Part shown: positions 1 to 7,800 of the stretch, one piece after another | How positions within the stretch are numbered: the stretch's first letter is position 1 | Layout of the letters: every line of letters starts with the position of its first letter | Origin: an uncultured Jannaschia sp. | GTDB lineage: Bacteria; Pseudomonadota; Alphaproteobacteria; Rhodobacterales; Rhodobacteraceae | NCBI GenBank assembly: GCA_947494145.1 | Contig: CANLTZ010000020.1 | Coordinates: forward strand, 1-63,004 | DNA length: 63,004 nt | Direction of reading: 5' to 3' | Made by a program: the position numbers and the translations under genes | The notes under the pieces: model-generated | Told to the model about the DNA's origin: nothing | Database searches by the model: none | Seen by the model: only the letters and a program-made list of their open reading frames with translations

Positions 1-1
1 C

Positions 2-37
2 TACGCAGCTCTGGATAGATCAGACATAGCCGCGTAA
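2..37 (+). other. Possible last codons of an integrase-like gene (cut by window edge)
   Basis: An open frame enters from the left edge and ends at TAA 35-37, giving the tail YAALDRSDIAA. A Tyr-Ala-x-Leu string this close to the end of the protein is what the catalytic-tyrosine end of a phage-type tyrosine recombinase can look like, and an att-like tRNA fragment lies about 170 nt downstream, where such integrases often sit. Only 11 residues are visible, so this is a guess made from context. Positions 38-208 hold no gene that I can see and are richer in A+T than the genes that follow. Confidence 0.2.
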
Positions 38-208
38 CTAAGATCAATCAGCCTCCGGCAAACCCGGCGCGGTTCAGTAAAGCGAAGGTATCCATGGTAA
101 TACGAATCTCCCGCTCTCACTTACTTAAAACACTATTTTTCCAAGAAAATCAAATGTCGTGGGCGTTTTGGGTCATCGCAGGAAAAGCTAAGTAGATATA
201 TTCCTTGG

Positions 209-255
209 CATTCGTAATGATGGGGTCGGGGGTTCGAGTCCCTTCAGCGGCACCA
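209..255 (+). mobile_element. 3' part of tRNA-Thr(CGT), likely att site at the end of an integrated element
   Basis: The 47 nt read as the 3' portion of a tRNA. They start in an anticodon loop TTCGTAA (anticodon CGT) at 211-217, followed by the 3' anticodon stem, variable loop, a T arm with loop TTCGAGT (233-239), the acceptor strand CAGCGGC, a discriminator A and an encoded CCA at 253-255. No D arm or 5' acceptor (expected GCCGCTG) lies upstream, so this is not a working tRNA gene. Elements that integrate into the 3' half of a tRNA gene restore the tRNA at one end and leave such a fragment at the other. I therefore read the bases to the left as the element and those to the right as the host chromosome. 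Confidence 0.65.
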
Positions 256-280
256 CTTGGCCCGACCGGGCCTGGAAAAG

Positions 281-302
281 CGGCAGTCCCTCGGGGCTGC
301 CG
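281..302. terminator. Hairpin terminator, possibly bidirectional
   Basis: CGGCAGTCC pairs with GGGCTGCCG (nine pairs, one G-T) around a CTCG loop. It is preceded by GGAAAAG and followed by TTTCCCGTTT, so there is a short U tract on either strand. It lies just after the tRNA 3' fragment and just after the end of the pqi operon on the other strand. It probably began as the terminator of the tRNA gene and may also end the tam-pqi transcript. Confidence 0.6.
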
Positions 303-322
303 TTTCCCGTTTCAGCTTTGGG

Positions 323-877
323 TCAAAGGTCACCGGCGATCTGTTCGGCCAGTTGAACCCAAGCCACTTCATGGGCCGCGATAATGGCGGGATAGCTGCC
401 GATATCGGTCACAGGGGCGCTGAGCGCGAAGGTTTCCACTCGGCCCCGGCCCACTTCGGAAGACAGCGCATAGGTGCCCGTGAAGCTGAGCGTGTTGTTG
501 GGGCGCACGATCATCTCATCCACGAAGACCGAAAGTTCCACATCAGGAAAGCCGGATAGCGGCCAGGGTTCAGCGGCCACGCTGGCATCGGTGATGATGT
601 TGAGTTGCCGCGTCAGTGAGCCCTGAAGCGCGCGGTCGGGCAGGTCGGCCCAAAGGCGGTCGGTATCGGTCACCAGGCTCCCATCGGGTTGTTGGATTGG
701 GATTTCCTGATTGATGGCGTATTCCGGCATGGACACTTCGTTCACCTGCACGGTGGCAGGCCGCACGTTGAGGCGCAGTTCGGACGTGGCGGGCGGGGGC
801 GAAAAATACTGCGTTCCACCGCAACCCGCCAAAAGGGCCGCGCTGAGAGCAAGGGGGAGTGTCGTTCGTTTCATCAT
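323..877 (-). CDS. pqiC: PqiC-family outer-membrane lipoprotein of the MCE transport system
   Basis: This 184-residue protein has a lipoprotein signal (basic start, hydrophobic stretch, lipobox LLAGC with Cys at about 19) and a small ABC-transport-auxiliary/PqiC-type domain. In the E. coli Pqi system PqiC is the outer-membrane lipoprotein that forms a ring against the tip of the PqiB tunnel. It is the last gene of the operon: its ATG directly follows the pqiB stop (TAA at 880-878), and a second ATG follows at codon 2. Residues 25-60 (LRLNVRPATVQVNEV and onward) match the usual beta-rich start of the domain. Identity rests on the family pattern plus its position after pqiB. Confidence 0.8.
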   Translation of the reverse strand: MMKRTTLPLALSAALLAGCGGTQYFSPPPATSELRLNVRPATVQVNEVSMPEYAINQEIPIQQPDGSLVTDTDRLWADLPDRALQGSLTRQLNIITDASVAAEPWPLSGFPDVELSVFVDEMIVRPNNTLSFTGTYALSSEVGRGRVETFALSAPVTDIGSYPAIIAAHEVAWVQLAEQIAGDL

Positions 878-3610
878 TTAGCGTCCCAGCAGGAGGGAGT
901 TCGGGTTCCGCTCGATCGTGCGAGAAAGGGAGCTGACATCTTCCGCCGCGCGCGCAACTGCGCGCAGGGCCGTATAGAGTTCGGTGTTGACGCGGCTACC
1001 GTCGCCATAGGTCTGCAAGACCGCGCTCGCATCACGGGTGACGGCCTGCAGGCGCGCAAGAAGGGCAGGCAGGTCGGCCGCACCGGCCTGGATGCTTTCG
1101 GCGGCCCCCGCGGCGGAGCGGAGCGTGACATTCAGATTGTCGAGTGTGCCGCCGGTGCGAATGGTTTCGATGGTCAGGCGTAGCTCTTCCAGCGTGTCGG
1201 CCAGCACGACGGGCACGTCGTCGGCTTCGTCGGAAGAAAGGAAGGCATCGGCGGTCTGCATCAATTGCGTGGTGGAGTTCACCAACTCGTCAAGCGCCAG
1301 CGCGTTGGCCTTGTCAGTCAGATCGTTGAGCCCCGCGCCAAGAGTTTCCGCGCTGGCCAGCACACGTTCTGCGGATGCAGTGATCTCGGGTAGGTTCTGA
1401 ACGCCCTCGGCCACGGAATCGGCGGCTTGGGCGGCGGCGTCCAGGGCGTCGGTCAGGCGCTGCACGGCCTCCCGCTCGGCCAATTCGCGGGTGATGGCGC
1501 CGATATCCGCGGTGACGCTGGCGAGCTCGATCAGAATGGTTTCGATCTCAGGTGAGTTGACCAAGGCGCGACCGTCATCGAGAAGCCCGCGCGCCGCCCC
1601 CGGCAACGCCTGGGTATCTGCGGAGGCCACAAGCGCTTCGGCTGAGGCGGCGATGCTGTCGATGGTGCCGCGCAGCGTGTCGAGGTCCGCAGTGCCGGCA
1701 GCCACATCGGCGGCGACGCGGTCAAGCCGGTCCAGCGCCGAGGTGATGGTTGCGGCCAGGGCGCTGCCATCGAAGGGCGCGACAAGCGAGCGGATATCGG
1801 CGACGGCGGCGGCGGTATCGGCCAGGATTGTGTCCAGTTCGGGCGCGTCCAGCAGGTCACGGGCGCCGGTCAACGCCTCGCGCGTGACGCCCGGCAGGGC
1901 CTGGGTGTCTTCGTCGTTCAGAAGGGCGCTCGCCCCGGCCAAGGTGTCCTGGGCCTGGGCGGTCAATGCCGCGAAGTCTTCGGTGCCCTCGGCGACATTG
2001 GCGGCTGCCGCGCCCGTTGCTTCCAACGTGTCGGCCAGCAGGGTGGCCACCTGGCGTTCTTCAATGTCGGCGGTAATGGCGCGCAGGTCTTGCGCGGTCT
2101 CGGACATGGCCAGCAGGACCGACGCGACTTCGGGCGAAGAGATGATGTTGCGTCCGTCGCGCACAAGGTCGCGGCTGTCTTCCAGCAGGGCCAGCGTTTC
2201 CGCCGGAAGGGCGCGCGTGGCATCATCGGCGGCAATGCGGTTGATGTTGTCGAGAAGGTTCGTGGCCGAGGCCAGTAATTCTTCGATGGGAAGATCGTTG
2301 ATCCGATCCAGCACGCCCTCGGCGCTGGCGGTCAGGCCGCTGATTTCGCTTTCGGCGCTTGGCAGCAGTGGGTTTTCCGCAACGCCGATTTCCAGATCAC
2401 CCGGCGGCGCGTCGGGGATGGTCGCCAATTCAACGCCTAAATCGCTGCCGAAAAGCGACAGAGAGGTCAGGCGCGCCCGCAACCCTTCATCCACAAGGTC
2501 ATCGACAAAATCGATGCCGTCCAGATCGTTGACCATGTTGTCGAGACCCATCCGCGCGGGCTGCACGGACAGAACGGTCAAGAGTTGCACCTGTTCTGTG
2601 GGATCATCCGGGCGGATGAAACCTGTCAGGTCCGTCACAACGCCTACGCGAACGCCCTGATAGAGGACGGGCGAGCCCTCACTGAGGCCAGAGGCGGCGG
2701 ACGGGAACAGCGCCGAAAGCCGGATGGATCGGCCCGAGGGTGTTTCGTAGGTGGAGGCGAGTGCGGCGGCCTCGTCCTCAAAAATACTGAAGATCTGCCC
2801 TGCTCGGATAGGCTCACCGCCGGATATAAGCGTATCGAAGGTGACGCCGCCTTCCAGGATCGATGCAATGGAACCGATGCGCAGATCGACCCCGCCCGCC
2901 CCCAGCGTGGCCGAGATGCCGGACGAATCCCAAAACCGCGTGGCCGTAGATAACCGCCTGTCATATGGCGCCCGGATGAACGCATCGACCCGCACTTCGG
3001 TGCCGTCCGGCGACAAGCGCGGGTCCGCGACCTCTCCCACTTCGATGCCGCGATAAAGGATAGGCGCCCCTGGCCCAAGCCGCGCCGAGTCGCGGGCACG
3101 CAGTACGATAGGGGTGCCTTCGACGCCCGGGGGGACGATGGGCGCGCGCTCATCCCCCAGAAAGGCCACGCGCGGCTCGTCGATAGTGTTATCCCAAGTG
3201 CCTTCGATATAGGTGCCCGACAAGATGGTGTTGAGTCCTTCGACGCCGCGGGCAGTCACCTCCGGCTGTACGATCCAGAAGCTCGCATCTTCATCCAAGT
3301 AGGGCGCAATGGCGTTGTTCACGCGGATATAGACGTTGACGAATTGCAGGTCTGCGGTGAAGCCGATGTCTTCCACAACGCCCACCGTGACCTCTCGGTA
3401 GCGCAGTGTGGTCGTGCCGGCCTCGACGCCGGACGCGTCGGGAAAGGTGACCGCGATCAGGACGCCGCGCGATTGCCAAGACTGCCAGGCGATGGCCAAC
3501 GCAACCAAGACCGCCATGATCGGCACAAGCCAGACGGCCGACACAACCCGGCGCATCTGGCGCGTGGGCTCGGCCACGGGGCTGGCTGGGCGGTCTGGAT
3601 CGTCGGTCAT
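878..3610 (-). CDS. pqiB: PqiB-like MCE protein with an enlarged repeat-containing C-terminal region
   Basis: This 910-residue inner-membrane-anchored protein starts with a cytoplasmic tail and a membrane helix at about 22-41. Three MCE domains follow, at about 49-150, 165-262 and 292-400, each with the typical pattern (GTTTLRYREVTVGVVEDI; GAPILYRGIEVGEV; GSPVLYQGVRVGVV). PqiB hexamers build a needle-like periplasmic tunnel for lipids. E. coli PqiB is about 546 residues; here the part after the MCE domains is about 500 residues and contains degenerate helical repeats anchored by TRALP (465), TQALP (569), TQALP (666) and DDVP (797). The C terminus NPNSLLLGR resembles the end of other PqiB proteins. 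The start codon overlaps the end of the upstream pqiA (ATGA). Confidence 0.88.
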   Translation of the reverse strand: MTDDPDRPASPVAEPTRQMRRVVSAVWLVPIMAVLVALAIAWQSWQSRGVLIAVTFPDASGVEAGTTTLRYREVTVGVVEDIGFTADLQFVNVYIRVNNAIAPYLDEDASFWIVQPEVTARGVEGLNTILSGTYIEGTWDNTIDEPRVAFLGDERAPIVPPGVEGTPIVLRARDSARLGPGAPILYRGIEVGEVADPRLSPDGTEVRVDAFIRAPYDRRLSTATRFWDSSGISATLGAGGVDLRIGSIASILEGGVTFDTLISGGEPIRAGQIFSIFEDEAAALASTYETPSGRSIRLSALFPSAASGLSEGSPVLYQGVRVGVVTDLTGFIRPDDPTEQVQLLTVLSVQPARMGLDNMVNDLDGIDFVDDLVDEGLRARLTSLSLFGSDLGVELATIPDAPPGDLEIGVAENPLLPSAESEISGLTASAEGVLDRINDLPIEELLASATNLLDNINRIAADDATRALPAETLALLEDSRDLVRDGRNIISSPEVASVLLAMSETAQDLRAITADIEERQVATLLADTLEATGAAAANVAEGTEDFAALTAQAQDTLAGASALLNDEDTQALPGVTREALTGARDLLDAPELDTILADTAAAVADIRSLVAPFDGSALAATITSALDRLDRVAADVAAGTADLDTLRGTIDSIAASAEALVASADTQALPGAARGLLDDGRALVNSPEIETILIELASVTADIGAITRELAEREAVQRLTDALDAAAQAADSVAEGVQNLPEITASAERVLASAETLGAGLNDLTDKANALALDELVNSTTQLMQTADAFLSSDEADDVPVVLADTLEELRLTIETIRTGGTLDNLNVTLRSAAGAAESIQAGAADLPALLARLQAVTRDASAVLQTYGDGSRVNTELYTALRAVARAAEDVSSLSRTIERNPNSLLLGR

Positions 3611-4254
3611 TCAGCGCCTTCTTTGGTCACGGTCTCGATCTCATCCCAGATGCGGCGGCTGTCGAAGCTCATGGCCGACAGCATGGTGAACACGACGCTC
3701 AGGGCGAAGCAGACCGCGGCGATACCGGGATTGATACTGGCCAGAAGCTCAAATTGCACGAGCGCGACAAGAATGGCCACAACGAATACGTCGATCATCG
3801 ACCAGCGCCCGATCCATTCCACTACCTCGTAAAGATGCAGCAGGTGTCCGGGCTTGTGACCATGGGGTTTGCGCACAATCATAGCCAGGTAGCCAATGGC
3901 GATGAACTTGCCCACGGGGATCATGACGCTGGCGAAGAACACGATGGCGGCGACCCCCCACGCGCCATAATGGGTCAACTCCACCACGCCGCCGACAATC
4001 GTGTCTTCCTGTGACCTTCCCACCGTGCGGGTGATCAGCATCGGATAGACGTTGGCTGGAATGTAGAACATCACGCCCACAAGCCACCACGCCCAGACCT
4101 TCTGCAACGACGTCTCATCGCGGCTTTCCAGCCGCCCGCCGCAACGCGGGCATAGCTCTGTCCCAAGCGGAGAGACGCGGGTACATTGACGGCACCCGAC
4201 AAGACCGGCGGTGCGCGCAGTCAGCGCCGCGCGGCGGTGTCCAGAGCCGTCCAT
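3607..4254 (-). CDS. pqiA: PqiA-like membrane protein, second half of a split PqiA
   Basis: This protein of 215 residues belongs to the paraquat-inducible protein A family, the inner-membrane partner of PqiB. It opens with a rubredoxin/zinc-ribbon-like segment (CRQCTRV, then CPRCGG), followed by about four membrane helices that include the family-typical segment FYIPANVYPML. E. coli PqiA is one protein of about 417 residues with two such halves; here the halves are separate, overlapping genes. I chose the ATG at 4254, which starts MDGSGHRRAA and overlaps the upstream pqiA gene by 34 nt; a longer upstream extension would lie inside that gene and reads as unrelated sequence. The stop overlaps the pqiB start by 4 nt. 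Confidence 0.8.
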   Translation of the reverse strand: MDGSGHRRAALTARTAGLVGCRQCTRVSPLGTELCPRCGGRLESRDETSLQKVWAWWLVGVMFYIPANVYPMLITRTVGRSQEDTIVGGVVELTHYGAWGVAAIVFFASVMIPVGKFIAIGYLAMIVRKPHGHKPGHLLHLYEVVEWIGRWSMIDVFVVAILVALVQFELLASINPGIAAVCFALSVVFTMLSAMSFDSRRIWDEIETVTKEGAE

Positions 4255-4841
4255 ATCGAATGCTTGCTCATCTGCGTGTCCTTGATGGCCGTTATGACCA
4301 CGATCGAGGCGAAGGACCAGAAGGCGGGCCCCATATTCAGCGTTGCGAGATCGGCAAGTTTCACAAGTGCAACGGCGACGCCCACCATGAAAATTTCCGC
4401 CATCGCCCATGGCTTGAGCGTTTCCGCCAGCCGCAGGGCCAGTGCTGCGCCGGGCAGTGGCTTGCGTTCAACCGAAAGGGGACCAAGCGCCCAGATCAGC
4501 GCCATTAACCTGGCAATGGGTAGGACAATGACGAAGGCGGCCACCGCGATGGACAATGGCGCCATGGCCCCTTGGGAAAAGCTCATGGCCGTCTCGAAGA
4601 CGGAGGCGCGGCTTGTGAAGACGCCGTTCCGAAGCTCCAGGAACGGGTAGAAGATGACGATTATCATCAGCACGAGTGCGGTCACCGCGAGAACGACGAT
4701 GCGTAAGATCGCCTCTGGTTGCCCTACCGCGATGACCGTGTTGCAGCGCACGCAGCGATACCGGATGCCATCGGGCACGGTGGCGATCTCGTGCAGCGTG
4801 TCGCAAACGGGGCAGCAGACAAGGTCGTCGGACGGCGTCAC
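4221..4841 (-). CDS. pqiA: PqiA-like membrane protein, first half of a split PqiA
   Basis: This 206-residue inner-membrane protein has an N-terminal zinc-ribbon (CCPVC near 9-13, then CVRC near 30-33) and about four membrane helices; the PF..LR..G segment after helix 1 is typical of PqiA halves. Translation starts at GTG 4841, only 3 nt after the tamB stop, with no promoter space. With the overlapping second pqiA gene it makes up the equivalent of a full-length PqiA. The role, membrane partner of the MCE tunnel PqiB, follows from family knowledge. Confidence 0.8.
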   Translation of the reverse strand: MTPSDDLVCCPVCDTLHEIATVPDGIRYRCVRCNTVIAVGQPEAILRIVVLAVTALVLMIIVIFYPFLELRNGVFTSRASVFETAMSFSQGAMAPLSIAVAAFVIVLPIARLMALIWALGPLSVERKPLPGAALALRLAETLKPWAMAEIFMVGVAVALVKLADLATLNMGPAFWSFASIVVITAIKDTQMSKHSIWTALDTAARR

Positions 4842-4844
4842 GGC

Positions 4845-7800
4845 TCAGTAATCTCTCTCAAAAAACAGCCCGAGCGAGGTTTGGTCGCCCGATGGGCTGG
4901 TTGCGCCGCGCACGGTCAGATTGGACGTCACGTCCAGGTTGAGCGATATCGTTGCGTCGCCATCTTGGTTCACCTCCACATCCGTATAGACGTTGTCGGA
5001 GATGTATTTGCCTGCGCTAACCGCCACCCCGCCATCGGCATCAGTGGTGATGTCGAGATCATCCAGCCCCGCAGTGCCGCGGATATTGTCGATCAGCCCG
5101 CCGCTGCCGCGTCCTGCCAGCGTCGCGATGGAATTGGCCAGTTGCACCGCTTGCAGAGGTGAAAGCTGATCAAGGCCGCGCCCGAAGAATATCTGCGACA
5201 CGACCTCTTCTTCGGCGACTTCGGGTGTGCTTTCGAAAGAAACCTCGACGGCGTCGGCAGGGCCTTCCACGATGATCGACGCCTCAAGAATGTCCGTCTC
5301 GGTCACGGCCACGAGGCGTACAAAGGGCAGAAGGCCGCCTTGGAAGGTGACGGTGCCTTCATCGAGGTCGAACCGTCGCTGCAAGATGTCGAGCCTGCCG
5401 CGCAGCAACTCGAACCCACCCGACACGATCGGGGCAAGCGTGGTGCCAGCCACGCGGATGGTTCCCCCCAGCTCGGCGTCGAGGCCACGGCCACGCACGA
5501 AGATACGGCCGGGCGCTTCCACCGTGATGTCCAGCGTATAGGATGGACCGGCGGTGTTAGAGCCGCTTCCTTCGTCATTGCGATCCAATTGACCGGCCCG
5601 TTCCAGCGTGCGGCGCACGGGACGCGGGCTGGACAAATGCTCGATCGGGGGCAGGTTGCCAATGGCCGTGATCCCTGATGACGGCACGATGATCTCGGCG
5701 CCGTCGATTTCGATCTCACCGGCAATACGGGCACCGCCTGTCAGCGGCCCGGTAATCGTGATGTCGCCGTCGGTTTCGATTGTATAGAGTGTCGGGTCTT
5801 CGATATCGACGTCGAAACCAGCGGTCAGGTCGGCATTGAATGGCGCCGCCAGCCCGACGGAGCCACGCAGGGCCACGCGCCCGCCGGTCTGCAAGCCTCC
5901 GGTTATTTCCAGAGTGGCACTTCCGTTTTGGAGCGAGATTTCAGCGTCAATCCCTTCGATACCATTGCGCAAGGTCGGAAGGGAAAGCGCCGCGCCCGAG
6001 GCCGAGATCGTGCCGCCCAGGCTTTCGGGGGCCGGCGGTCCGACCACCTGCAGGTCGAAATTGGCGGTGCCCGCGACCCGGCGGGGGGCAATGGCGCTGT
6101 TGGCAAGGCCCAAGGGCGCGGCCCCCGTGATCGAAAGGTTTAGGTTGTCCGCCGACAAGACTTGGCCCGTGACACGCGCCTGCGTGCCGCCCGGCCCATC
6201 GGCGTCGATGTCGAGCGCCCAGGCACTGCCCTGTTGCCGCGCCGTGCCTTCGACGCGTAACGGGCCAGGCAGTTCGGGGACAAGCGGGGCGATGTTGGGC
6301 ACGGCCAGTGTGAAGCGGGCTTCGGGCGCCGTCCCGGTCACGCGGCCCGACGCATCGAGCCTGGCGCCAAGCGGGCCGGATGCATCCACGTCGATATTCC
6401 AGTCGCCACCCCGCTGGAACAGGCGACCGGATGCATCGAGTGGTCCGCTCAGGCCCGGGGCAAAAGGCGCCACGTTGGCCGCGCGGGCCGAAAAGGTCAG
6501 GTCCGCTTCCGGCCCGGTTGCCAGCCCCGACACCGAAGCGCGCAACCCTTGGGCCCCGTCGATATCGCCGGAGACGACCCATTGGCCATCTTGCTGACGT
6601 GCCGTGACGTCGTAGTTGAGCGGGCCGTTCAGTTGCGGGGCCAATGCCGCAGCATTCGGGATTTGGCCATTGGCGGCGATGCGCGGGCCATCGGCGCCCA
6701 GTTCGATATCGGCGTCGATACTGGCGCGGTACGGGCCTGTTCCATCAAGCGTGATGCGGAACCCGTCTTCGGTCTGCAGTGCCTCCCCGGCGACAGAGAG
6801 GCCACCGGGCACGGGGGCAAGCTCACTCAAGTCGGGAATGTCGGCGGCGAACCCAACCCGCAATGGGCTGCGGGTCAGCACCGATTCCGCTGTAACGCGC
6901 GCCCCGATCGGGCCACGCGCCACCAGATCGGCGGCCCAATCGTCGCCCATGCGGGCCACAGCGCCGTCCAGGTCAAGCCGCCCAGAGACGGCGTCTGTGA
7001 AGGCGCTGATTTCGGGCAAGGTAGCTGCAAATTCGACGCGGGCATCTGTGCCGGTGACAGGGCCGCGCAAGCGTAAGGTGATGTCGGAAGGTGCAGCGAC
7101 AGCGCTGTCGATGGCCCAGATATCATTCGTTTGTGAGAGCGTCCCGGACAATGCCACCTCTCCGGCCAGTGCGGGGATGTCGGCAATTGCGGGCACGGGG
7201 CCCGTGAGGTCCGGCAATCGCGCGTTGAATGTGATATGGGGCGCGGGACCGGTCACCGGGCCGGAGACACTTGCAGACAGATCCCAAGGTCCAGCCGCCT
7301 GAGCGTCGAGTGACCAAGTACCGCCATCGGCACGGGCTCGCCCTGTCAGAGCCAAGCGTCCCGGCACGCCCTCCATGAAGGCCGACAATTCCGGAATTGT
7401 CGCGGCGAAGTTGATATCGGGGGCACCGGTCAGAATGCCGTTGGCATTGACGGTCACGTCCTGGGGCGCGGCAGCGTCCAGCGTGCCTTCCCATTGGCCT
7501 TGCTCGTTCTGTGCGGCATCTACCGCAAGGCTGAGCGTACCCGCCAGACGTGGGTCGATCGGCGTGCCATCGGCAAGCTCGGCTTGGAAGGTGGCACGGC
7601 TGCGGCCCTCCACTTCTTCGTCCAGAAGCACAGCAGAGCCCGAAGCAGTGATGGCCCCATTGGCCAGAGTCAGATTGTCTAGGAAGGTGCCATCGGCGGT
7701 GCGGCGCGTGCGGATGGTAAGCTGGCTTTGACCGGCCAGCAGCGGGTCAACCTGCGGTACGTCCAACGCCAGATCGGTGGTGGACGCATCCAGCGCCAAG

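Noticed and set aside
209-255. A functional tRNA gene
   Set aside because: No D arm or 5' acceptor strand is present upstream; only the 3' portion exists, and its anticodon stem is imperfect on the 5' side.
1491-2660. A 389-codon frame on the plus strand opposite pqiB
   Set aside because: It is Ser/Ala/Arg-rich with no recognisable domain, and mirrors the GC-rich third positions of pqiB. pqiB has clear MCE domains in the other frame.
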